From the NCBI RefSeq assembly GCF_014642835.1, contig NZ_BMJA01000001.1, forward strand, positions 564,540 to 628,539: a stretch of 64,000 nt of DNA. Direction: 5' to 3'. Positions 1-10,439 of this stretch are shown here, in pieces. This DNA is from Dyella nitratireducens (GTDB lineage Bacteria; Pseudomonadota; Gammaproteobacteria; Xanthomonadales; Rhodanobacteraceae). Under the pieces are notes generated by a model. The model was not told the DNA's origin. It did not search any database and worked only from the letters and a program-made list of their open reading frames with translations. The stretch's first letter is position 1. Each line of letters opens with the position of its first letter. A program made the translations under genes and the position numbers.

Positions 1-2778
<2,778 letters not shown>

Positions 2779-2782
<4 letters not shown>

Positions 2783-4791
2783 CTCCCCGCGCACACACGA
2801 CATCCGACGAACCCGTGCAAACCGACGTCCACGCCCGTGTTCTGCTCGTCGACGATGACGAACGCAATCTGCGTGCGATCAAAACCGTGCTGGAAGACAT
2901 TGCGGAAGTGGTGCTGGCCCGTTCGGGCGAGGAAGCACTGCGGCAATTGCTGAAGGACGAATTCGCGGTCATTCTGCTGGATGTCTACATGCCCGGCATG
3001 GACGGCTACGAAACCGCCAAGTTGATCCGCGCACGCGAACACACCAAGCGCGTCCCGATCATTTTTCTTTCGGCCGTCAACAAGGAGATGGAACACCTCA
3101 TTCGCGGCTACGCGATGGGTGCGGTCGACTATGTGTTCAAGCCGGTCGAACCGATCGTGCTGCAATCGAAAGTTGCCGTGTTCGTCGACCTGTTCATGAT
3201 GCGGCGGGACATGCAGCTGAAGGCCATGCGGGAGCAGCAACTGCGCGACGCCGCGTTGCAAGCCGAGCAGGCGTTGCGCCGCGTCGAACAGCGGCAGATC
3301 GCCATACTCGAATCGCTGCCGATCATGCTGTATCTGGAAAAATATGATCGCTCGCCGCACGCCCCCACGTTTGTGCGCGGCAACTTCAAGGCACTGACCG
3401 GCTTCACGATGGATGAGCTGATGGCCGAACCCGTGCCATGGATGGAACACGTGCACCCGGATGACCGGACACGCGTAACGGCAGAGCTGGCGGCACGCAG
3501 TGACGGCCGCGCCTATGCGGTGGAGTATCGCTGGCGTACGGCCGAGGGACAGTACCGTTATTTTTTGGATCAAGGCGTGCTGCTGCACGACACCCAAGGC
3601 CACGCTTTGGAATACGCAGGCACGCTGCTGGACGTGACCGATCGCAAGGAGCTGGAGTCGCAATTGCTGCACTCACGCAAGATGGATGCACTGGGCCAGA
3701 TCACCGGCGGCATTGCGCACGATTTCAACAACCTGCTCGCCGCCGTGCTAGGTGGCCTGGAGATGCTGGAACTTCGCTTACTCATGGCGCCGGAGCAGAG
3801 CAAGATCTTCAACATCACCCGCCGTGCGGCCGAGCAAGGTGCCGCACTGGTGGCACGCCTGCTGACATTTGCGCGCAAGCAGAAGCTCGAACCGGCCAGC
3901 ATCGACCTCACCAGGTTTTCCACGGCGGTGACGCAATTGCTGGAACACACGCTCGGCGGCCTGGTGATGCTGGACTGGCAGATGGACGAGGGTATTTGGT
4001 ACCCCTATGTCGATGCGGGACAATTGGAACTTGCTTTGGTGAACCTGGCGATCAACGCCCGCGATGCGATGCCGGAGGGCGGCACGATTCGCGTCAAAGG
4101 CCGCAATGCACACGGCGACCATGCCAGTCTTGCCGACGGCGATTACGTGGTGCTGGCCGTATCCGATAGCGGCGTGGGCATTTCGCCGGAAGACCTCGAG
4201 CGAGTCACCGAACCGTTCTTCACTACCAAGGCGCAAGGCAAGGGTACTGGGCTGGGACTGAGCATGGTCTACGGCTTCGCCCGCCAATCCGGCGGCACCG
4301 TACATATCGAAAGCCGGCTCAGCCAGGGCACCACGGTGGAAATCTGGCTACCGCGCGCGACGGAGCTGCCGCAAGTCGCCGTCACATCGTCCGCATCCGC
4401 GATATCGCAAAGCACACCTTCGGACGGATTGCAGCACATTCTGCTGATCGACGATCACGACGGCGTACGCCTGACCACCATGACCCTGCTCGAAGAACTC
4501 GGCTACCGTGTCACCGCCCTGCCCGATGGCGTGCAAGCCGTCGAACTGCCGGATGAAGAACTGGAAGCGGTGGACATGCTGATCAGCGATTACGCCATGC
4601 CGCTGATGTCAGGCTCCGAAGTCATCCGCAAACTGCGCGCAAAGAAACATGCGCTGCCGGCGATCATCATTACCGGCCATGCGGATGCGATCGCGAATAT
4701 CCCGGAGAGTGTGCGTGTGCTCAACAAGCCGTTTACGTTGATGCAGTTGCAGGAGGCGATTGTAGCGGTGGAGGCGATGCAGGCTGCATAA
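2779..4791 (+). CDS. Hybrid histidine kinase REC-PAS-HisKA-HATPase-REC
   Basis: A 670-residue cytoplasmic kinase. The ATG at 2779 is chosen because it overlaps the upstream stop as ATGA; the frame is open further upstream but lies inside the previous gene. It has an N-terminal receiver (VDDDERN, phospho-acceptor Asp68 in LLDVYMPGMDG), a short coiled coil, a PAS/PAC domain (about 175-295, LDVTDRKELE at its end), a HisKA domain with His314 in GGIAHDFNN, an ATPase domain (NLAINARDAMPEGG, GTGLGLSM), and a C-terminal receiver with Asp604 (LISDYAMP). The upstream kinase probably passes phosphate to the N-terminal receiver, making a local phosphorelay; that is inference from the overlap. No DNA-binding output domain is present in either protein. 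Confidence 0.92.
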
Positions 4792-4797
4792 GCCACC

Positions 4798-4870
4798 GTA
4801 GGTTGGGGTGCAAACCCCAACATGGTGCAAGGATAAGCGTGGTGATGTTGGGGTTTGCACCCCAACCTAC
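4798..4870. repeat. Family A palindromic repeat (REP-like), copy 1
   Basis: An inverted repeat with arms GTAGGTTGGGGTGCAAACCC and its complement, separated by about 20 unmatched bases. It fills the space between two convergent genes (kinase on +, MBL hydrolase on -) and could act as a bidirectional terminator or RNA-stabilising hairpin. Confidence 0.9.
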
Positions 4871-4878
4871 ACGTATTG

Positions 4879-5952
4879 CTACCTCGATACCACCTGCAAC
4901 CCCGAATCCTTCCACCGCTCCTGCTCAACCTTGCGCCACCAAGGCTGCACATCTTCCACGAACGCCGGTTCGAACGGCTCGCCCAGCAACGGCATGACCA
5001 ACCCCTCGGGTGCCTTCGCGAACAACACTTCCGCCGGCTCATCCCAGGCATGCATCGCCAGATTGAACGTAGCCCAATGCACCGGCAGAAAGCTTCCACT
5101 GCCTAACTGCTTCCACGCTTTCAAAGCATTGTCAGGCCCCAGGTGCACGCTGCCCCACGAAGGATGAAACGCACCCACCTCCATCATCACCAGATCGAAC
5201 GGCCCGAGCCGCTGACCGATCTCAGTGAAGTGCGGAGCGAGGCCAGTGTCACCGCTGAAGAACACCGAGTGCCGCTCGCCGCGGATCACGAACGACGACC
5301 ATAGCGTCGAATTGCGATCGCGCAATGTGCGGCCTGAAAAGTGATGCGAGGGCGCAGCAGTCATGGTGAGGCCATTCGGCAGCGTCGTACTTTCCCACCA
5401 GTCCAGTTCGATGATGCGTTCGGCCGGAATGCCCCAAGCCTCCAGACGCGCGCCAACGCCAAGCGACGTTACAAAAGGTACGTTCAATGCCGCCAGTGCA
5501 CGTACGCTGACGTAATCCAGATGATCGTAATGATCGTGCGATATCACGATGGCATCGAGTTCAGGCAGTGCATCGATGGCCACCGGCACCGGCTGAAAGC
5601 GCTTCGGCCCCAGAAACGGAAACGGCGAAGCCCGCTTGCCCCAGACGGGATCGGTCAGCACGCGCCTTCCGTCGATGTCCAGCAAGACGGTCGAATGGCC
5701 AAGCCAGGTGGCGCGCAAACCGGACTGCACCCGGCGCGTCCACGCCGCGCGCGGATCGAGCGACGGCAGCGGGCGCGAGGGCACCCGCAACTCCTTCCCG
5801 CGCAACATGAAGTCGACCATGGTCGGCCTGTTTTCCAGTACGCGCACGGCGCTAGGGGTATAGGTGTTGACGAAGCCATCCGCCGCATACTGCCTGGACG
5901 CATGCATGCGCTCGAGCCGAAGCCCGGCAAGCTTTTCGCGAAATGGGGACAT
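4879..5952 (-). CDS. Metallo-beta-lactamase-fold hydrolase (NAPE-PLD/UlaG-like)
   Basis: A 357-residue protein with a metallo-beta-lactamase fold. The zinc motif HDHYDH is at residues 139-144 in SHDHYDHLD, preceded by WLGHSTVLLDIDG and followed by FSGDTG and LPVHWATF, which carry further metal ligands. The layout matches the family related to N-acylphosphatidylethanolamine phospholipase D and UlaG lactonases, which cleave phosphodiester or lactone bonds. The substrate cannot be read from the sequence. There is no signal peptide. The start is supported by GAGG five bases before the ATG. It is transcribed alone, convergent with the kinase operon. Confidence 0.85.
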   Translation of the reverse strand: MSPFREKLAGLRLERMHASRQYAADGFVNTYTPSAVRVLENRPTMVDFMLRGKELRVPSRPLPSLDPRAAWTRRVQSGLRATWLGHSTVLLDIDGRRVLTDPVWGKRASPFPFLGPKRFQPVPVAIDALPELDAIVISHDHYDHLDYVSVRALAALNVPFVTSLGVGARLEAWGIPAERIIELDWWESTTLPNGLTMTAAPSHHFSGRTLRDRNSTLWSSFVIRGERHSVFFSGDTGLAPHFTEIGQRLGPFDLVMMEVGAFHPSWGSVHLGPDNALKAWKQLGSGSFLPVHWATFNLAMHAWDEPAEVLFAKAPEGLVMPLLGEPFEPAFVEDVQPWWRKVEQERWKDSGLQVVSR

Positions 5953-6084
5953 GCCTACCTCGTGGAGAAACCTAAGTTCATGCTGCAGGCACGCGCGAGT
6001 GGCCTGTCTGTGTGACTATGTGTGCGGGGTAAACACTATCAAGTCCTACGAAAATGGAATTCGAGTACATTTTTTTGGATTTGT

Positions 6085-6105
6085 TATATAAGCGCTATAT
6101 AAGCG
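6085..6105. promoter_or_regulatory. Tandem direct repeat TATATAAGCG x2
   Basis: Two exact copies of TATATAAGCG start 11 bp apart, about one helical turn, 52 bp before the small membrane protein at 6157. The spacing would put two protein contacts on the same DNA face, and each copy also contains a TATA-rich -10-like core. The role is unproven. Confidence 0.35.
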
Positions 6106-6156
6106 GATCGAAATGACCATGCGCACGTTCCATGCCAGGCTAAGGGGGGTATCGCC

Positions 6157-6504
6157 ATGGATTTCTCATACATCGTCCACGACGGCCTGATTCCTTTTGT
6201 TGCCGTGGTCGTGACCACCACGCTGGTGGCTCTCGTTTGCCACTACTTCACGAGCGGCTGGCCATCGATCCTTGAATCCCTGTTCTGGGATTTCATCGCT
6301 ACGCTGGCTGCCTGCGGAGCCTTCGCCGCCATTCCTCTCTGGCATCTCTCAGGCGCCTCGTCACTGCCCTGGCCGGGAGGAATGGGACCGACCGAGACGT
6401 ACCGTGCCCTGGTGGAGCTGTCGTGCTTGGGCTCGCTTATCGGCTTCGTCTTGGGGGCGATGCTCATTCCCGTGGCCTGCAGACGCGCGGGCTGGTGGCA
6501 GTAA
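6157..6504 (+). CDS. Small integral membrane protein, unknown function
   Basis: A 115-residue protein with three hydrophobic segments, at about residues 12-30, 41-62 and 88-107. No known domain is recognised. The ATG has a strong ribosome site (AAGGGGGG seven bases upstream). It stands alone between two minus-strand genes and is convergent with the PAP2 gene. The 204 bp before it hold the TATATAAGCG direct repeat. It is accepted as a real gene because of the ribosome site and coherent membrane topology. Confidence 0.6.
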   Translation: MDFSYIVHDGLIPFVAVVVTTTLVALVCHYFTSGWPSILESLFWDFIATLAACGAFAAIPLWHLSGASSLPWPGGMGPTETYRALVELSCLGSLIGFVLGAMLIPVACRRAGWWQ

Positions 6505-6566
6505 CGCCAACGGCCTCCATTAACCAAAAGTTGGCCTGATGAGCTAAAGCGCTGGCAACACGCTGA

Positions 6567-7268
6567 TCATGCGTTTTTCAACAGGAATTCGCCCAGCTTG
6601 CGCAACTCGTCGAATTGGCTTGCCAATTCAAAACTCAACAGAAAAACGGCAGCGTAGAAAACACCCTGGTACTTGATGGACCAATCCAGAGCCGGCGTTG
6701 CGATACGTTCGCGGATCGTGGGGTGGTTGAGTATCAAGCAGATCACGATGCCGAGCACAGCTCCTGCCAATACATCCGTGGGGTAATGCATGCCCAGATA
6801 GATGCGCGGAAAGCAGATGAAGATGATGGTGTAGATGAACGTGACAATCCCCAGCCGCCGTGACGCCAGATAGATGCCGGTTGCCACCGCGCACCACATC
6901 ATCGCGTGATCGCTGGGAAACGAGCTCCAGGTACGTATGACGGGCGCCTTGCACGTGAAGGCATCCGCTGGGAAACGCATCATCAACGTCGGATCCGCCA
7001 TGGGGCGGAGCCGGAATGGCAGGTAATGAGCGAGCAGCCTCCCGATGAACAGGGCAAGAAATGCCGCCACGGTGGTGGCGATGACAATTTCACGATCGCG
7101 CCGCGCGGCCGGGCCATGGCGGAACCAGAGCCACCACAGCAAACAGATCAAACCAAGGCCACGCGTGAAATAGAAACTCTCCATGCCCATGGTCATGCGG
7201 TCAAACAGGGCGGACCGGAAGGCAAAGTGGTTGAAAAACTTGAGAATGGCGAGATCGAAAGGATTCAC
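6567..7268 (-). CDS. PAP2-family membrane phosphatase
   Basis: A 233-residue membrane protein of the type 2 phosphatidic acid phosphatase superfamily, which removes phosphate from lipid pyrophosphates such as undecaprenyl pyrophosphate or from phosphatidic acid. The three motifs are visible: RLRP around 86-89, SSFPSDHA at 116-122, and RIYLGMHYPTD at 155-165 with catalytic His161. There are five or six hydrophobic segments. The start is GTG with no obvious ribosome site, so the exact N-terminus is uncertain. A role in recycling the undecaprenyl carrier is one possibility but is not shown. Confidence 0.88.
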   Translation of the reverse strand: MNPFDLAILKFFNHFAFRSALFDRMTMGMESFYFTRGLGLICLLWWLWFRHGPAARRDREIVIATTVAAFLALFIGRLLAHYLPFRLRPMADPTLMMRFPADAFTCKAPVIRTWSSFPSDHAMMWCAVATGIYLASRRLGIVTFIYTIIFICFPRIYLGMHYPTDVLAGAVLGIVICLILNHPTIRERIATPALDWSIKYQGVFYAAVFLLSFELASQFDELRKLGEFLLKNA

Positions 7269-7567
7269 AGGCGGCAGTATTTGCTACAGAGCAATGACAG
7301 CTCTTCCATCTACTGTTTCAACTGTGCGTCAGACGTGAAAAATGTGCCAAGGCTGTTATCGCGCGCGCGACCAGCCATCATGCATTCATGATCAATGGCA
7401 AGTCGCCCCCAAGTGATCCTCTAGGGATGCCCTGATCTATTCCACGTACCCGGCATGACGTCCAGAGCGTGCCGCGTGGTGCAGCCTGCGGGCCTTCTGG
7501 ACGCCACTCCGTCACTATTTCGCCGGTTGAGGCGTGCGGATGTGCATGTCTGGACGCACCAAGGCAC
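7269..7567. other. Intergenic region without a recognisable gene
   Basis: A 299 bp gap between the PAP2 gene start and the end of the ABC permease, both on the minus strand. Short overlapping frames cross it, but none looks like a known protein or has a convincing ribosome site. It presumably holds the PAP2 promoter and the end of the permease transcript. Confidence 0.5.
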
Positions 7568-8779
7568 TTATTCGGTGCGCGTTGCGACAACCGGCGGCAC
7601 CGCCGCCGCACGAAGCGCTGGAGCAAGCACTGCCAGTTGCCCGAGCAACCAAAGTGCCAGCACGCCGATGGGCAGGTAATACACCGGCAAGCGTGGCAAC
7701 TCGTAGGACAGCATCAACCAAATGTTCAGGCCATACGTGAGCACCATGCCAAGCATCACGCCCATGCTGACGATCAGGAAATTCTCGGTCTGGAAATAGC
7801 GCAGGATGTCGCGCTGGGTTGCGCCCAGCGCACGGCGCACACCGATCTGCTTTCGCCGTTGCGCCACCCAGAAGCTGGCAAGGCCGACGATGCCGAGTGC
7901 CGTGACCAGCAACAACGCGGCGATGACTCCCACAAGGATGCCGGTCATCGCGACGTCCTGTTGAAAGTAGCCGTTGCGCAGTTCACCGATCGTGCGGCTT
8001 TGCTGCTGATCGAGCACGGCTTCGGGAGCGGCTTTGATGGCGGCGGCACGTGCGTCGCGTAGCACGCGCTGCAATGATTCGGGCTGTGCGCGAATCAGGT
8101 AGTTGTCGGCGAAATGTTTGCCTGGAATACCCGGTACAAATACCGACCACTCCCGGGTCGATGGACCGCCCTCGCCGCCACTAGGCCGCGCCAGATGCGC
8201 CACCACGCCCGCAACACGATAGTGGTACCTGTCCATCCAGAATTCGCGGCCAAGCGGATCTTCCCCAGGCCATAGATGTGCAGCCAATGCATGCGTTATC
8301 CATACAGACGCGTCTGCCGGAACAAAGTCATTCAAGGCGCGATAGTCATCCGCCTGAGGTAAGGCGCCTTGTATCAGGTTTAACCCCAATGCCTGGAAGC
8401 TGCCAGGCCCGCCGACATAGAACTCGACCACCCCGCCGGGCTTTTGATTGGCGGCATCCAGATGAATGCCGGCGTCGCCGGCATGCTCCCCAAACGGCAC
8501 CGCGTTGATCACGCTGACCGATTGCACGCCCGGGATTTGCCTCAGTGCGGACAGAACGCGTGCGTTGAGATCGACATCATTGCAGTCGTCACAGTCCAGC
8601 TTGATTTGCGCCAGGGACGCCTCATCCACGCCGCTGTTGATGTGCATCTGGTCGACCCGGCTCGCAATCAGAAAACATGCATTGCATAGCACTGCACAAG
8701 CCAGCGCGATTTCCAGCGCGATAAGCAGGGTAGCCAGGCGATGGCGGCGAAGGGCGGAAAGTATCGGCGCGATATGCAT
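7568..8779 (-). CDS. ABC transporter permease, FtsX/MacB type (second of pair)
   Basis: A 403-residue permease starting MHIAPILSALRRHRLATLLIALEIALA. The ATG at 8779 is chosen over an earlier frame opening because GAGGGG lies nine bases upstream and the start is 10 bp after the upstream permease stop. It has an N-terminal membrane helix, a large periplasmic MacB_PCD-like domain (about 45-260), then three C-terminal helices of the FtsX domain with QRRKQIGVRRALGATQRDILRYF. MacB-type permeases move no substrate through the membrane themselves; they transmit ATP hydrolysis to the periplasm. No ATPase or adaptor gene is beside it. Confidence 0.9.
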   Translation of the reverse strand: MHIAPILSALRRHRLATLLIALEIALACAVLCNACFLIASRVDQMHINSGVDEASLAQIKLDCDDCNDVDLNARVLSALRQIPGVQSVSVINAVPFGEHAGDAGIHLDAANQKPGGVVEFYVGGPGSFQALGLNLIQGALPQADDYRALNDFVPADASVWITHALAAHLWPGEDPLGREFWMDRYHYRVAGVVAHLARPSGGEGGPSTREWSVFVPGIPGKHFADNYLIRAQPESLQRVLRDARAAAIKAAPEAVLDQQQSRTIGELRNGYFQQDVAMTGILVGVIAALLLVTALGIVGLASFWVAQRRKQIGVRRALGATQRDILRYFQTENFLIVSMGVMLGMVLTYGLNIWLMLSYELPRLPVYYLPIGVLALWLLGQLAVLAPALRAAAVPPVVATRTE

Positions 8780-8789
8780 GATCAGCCCC

Positions 8790-10112
8790 TCATAGCGTCT
8801 TGAGCTGCAAGGCTGGTGCCACGCGGCTCGCCCGGAAGGCGGGCAGCAGTCCGGCAAGCAAGGTTGCCGCGACCGCTGCGGTGAACGTCAGCATGAACAT
8901 GGCCAGATCAAGGTGCACCAGATCCGCATAAGCCGTCGGTTGCCGGCGCACGATCCATAACCCGAGCAACGTCAGCAGCCAGCCACCCAAGCCGCCCAGC
9001 AAGCCGACAACAGCAGCCTCCACCAGACACTGCATGAAGACCGCTGCGCGCGTGGCCCCGAGTGCCCGCCGCACACCAATTTCGCCGCCGCGATGCAGGA
9101 ACTTGGCCAACAAAAGCCCGACCGTATTGAACAAACAGATGACCAGAAAGGCGGATGCCAGCCATGTCTGCAACCGCACGTCGCTCGGCACCACATGATT
9201 GAAATCCAGCCATCCCATCAGATTTCTCATGCGGGTATTGCCGGCATGATTGAAACGTCCAAGCGACATTTGCTGGGCGGCATAATCGCCGATGAAGCGC
9301 CGATACGACGACACCTTGGACGCGTCATTCAACTGCACCCACAGGCTCACCCATAAACATGGCCAATTTTGCTGGCTGCCAGTCAGATCGGGGCTATGCC
9401 AGCAGGTGAATTGTTCGAAGTGATTGCGATTGATGTCTTGCCCCGTGGAAAACGGGATCATGATGTCCTCGGGCTTCACGTAGAAGTCCGCGGTATCGCC
9501 ATCCGAAAAGCGCCCGCCGGCCACGTTATAGAACAGCGGTGAGGGACGCCACGGCTTAAGCACACCCACGATACGCAGATCGCTGTCGCGAACCCGCAGG
9601 ATGCGGCCAATGCTATCGGCACCGCCGAAGAGTTTCCTGTTCAAGTCGTCGGAAATCACTACAACCCTCGCCCGACTCGTATCATCCGTTCCACTCCACG
9701 ATTGACCGTACTGGAACGGAACGTCGAACATCGGAAAGAAATCCGCCGTGGTCGCCAACATGCGTATCTTCAGCGCGGGGATATTGGCGTCTGGGGCTAT
9801 GACTCGAATGTCGCCTTTCGCAATGAGCGCTTGGCGATCGGCACGATGAGCAGTCCAGAGATCCACGGCGGAATGAAAATCCATCACGTCGCGAGGTTCG
9901 TGATTATCGCCGTCATTAGGATCGGGGTCGACTTGCGGATAGAAGATGCGCGCGCTCCGCCCCGGAAGCGGATCGCCAGAGAGAATGTGCATCACCGTGA
10001 GCGTGGTCATGCTCGCGCCGATTCCCACAGCAATCGCCAATACCATCAATGCGGTGAGGACTCTGTTGCGTTTCAGGCTTTGAAACGCCAGTAGCAGGTA
10101 GTAACCGAACAT
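8790..10112 (-). CDS. ABC transporter permease, FtsX/MacB type (first of pair)
   Basis: A 440-residue permease starting MFGYYLLLAFQSLKRNRVLTALM, with a first membrane helix at about 18-40, a long periplasmic domain, and a C-terminal FtsX domain with three helices and HRGGEIGVRRALGATRAAVF. It is the promoter-proximal gene of a two-gene operon with the permease at 7568-8779. The two permeases differ in sequence and probably form a heterodimer. In Xanthomonadales such pairs usually sit with a MacA-like adaptor, an ATPase and a sigma-54 activator; none of these is in the window. The leader carries a good sigma-54 promoter match at 10199-10214. Confidence 0.9.
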   Translation of the reverse strand: MFGYYLLLAFQSLKRNRVLTALMVLAIAVGIGASMTTLTVMHILSGDPLPGRSARIFYPQVDPDPNDGDNHEPRDVMDFHSAVDLWTAHRADRQALIAKGDIRVIAPDANIPALKIRMLATTADFFPMFDVPFQYGQSWSGTDDTSRARVVVISDDLNRKLFGGADSIGRILRVRDSDLRIVGVLKPWRPSPLFYNVAGGRFSDGDTADFYVKPEDIMIPFSTGQDINRNHFEQFTCWHSPDLTGSQQNWPCLWVSLWVQLNDASKVSSYRRFIGDYAAQQMSLGRFNHAGNTRMRNLMGWLDFNHVVPSDVRLQTWLASAFLVICLFNTVGLLLAKFLHRGGEIGVRRALGATRAAVFMQCLVEAAVVGLLGGLGGWLLTLLGLWIVRRQPTAYADLVHLDLAMFMLTFTAAVAATLLAGLLPAFRASRVAPALQLKTL

Positions 10113-10198
10113 CCCCTCTCCTTGCTCCCTTCTTCGACTCGCAGGTCAAACCGGCGGCATACCCTGACCACCAACAGCGAAGGCCAACGAGGAGAGAC

Positions 10199-10214
10199 AG
10201 CAAACCATATGCCA
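10199..10214 (-). promoter_or_regulatory. Sigma-54 (-24/-12) promoter match for the permease operon
   Basis: The minus strand reads TGGCATATGGTTTGCT, which fits the RpoN consensus TGGCAC-N5-TTGCW with the invariant GG and GC in the correct phase and only one clear mismatch. Transcription would begin near 10188, leaving a leader of about 75 nt before the ATG at 10112. Confidence 0.65.
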
Positions 10215-10281
10215 CCAAAAAGAAGATCGAGAAGGTGCTTATGCATCAATACGATACATGCAACGTCTCGCTCAGACAGGG

Positions 10282-10314
10282 TGTCCGCGGACATTTACGC
10301 GGACAGGCGGACAC
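10282..10314. promoter_or_regulatory. Candidate enhancer site: palindrome plus GGACA half-sites
   Basis: TGTCCGCGGACA at 10282-10293 is a perfect 12 bp palindrome. It is followed by GGACAGGCGGACA (10301-10313), and another CGGACA lies near 10361-10366. The palindrome is about 95-105 bp upstream of the predicted sigma-54 start site, a normal distance for an enhancer-binding protein. Confidence 0.5.
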
Positions 10315-10439
10315 GGGGGCACGGCGACAACGTCTGCTTCGGGATTACAGATGCAACAGACGGACACAGTTACGCAAAAACTTTGGATATATTGCTCAAA
10401 CCATACACATGGCCTAAGCGACGAAAGAGGTACTGAAAA

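Larger units (their letters stand above)
10113..10439. other. Divergent regulatory region between permease operon and M61 peptidase
   Basis: A 327 bp gene-free stretch between genes that point away from each other. It holds the minus-strand sigma-54 promoter match (10199-10214) and a cluster of TGTCC/GGACA motifs (10282-10369), described separately. No convincing promoter for the plus-strand peptidase was picked out. Confidence 0.6.

Noticed and set aside
10113-10439. Small open frames in the regulatory region before the M61 gene
   Set aside because: They are short, overlap the sigma-54 promoter and half-site cluster, and have no ribosome sites.
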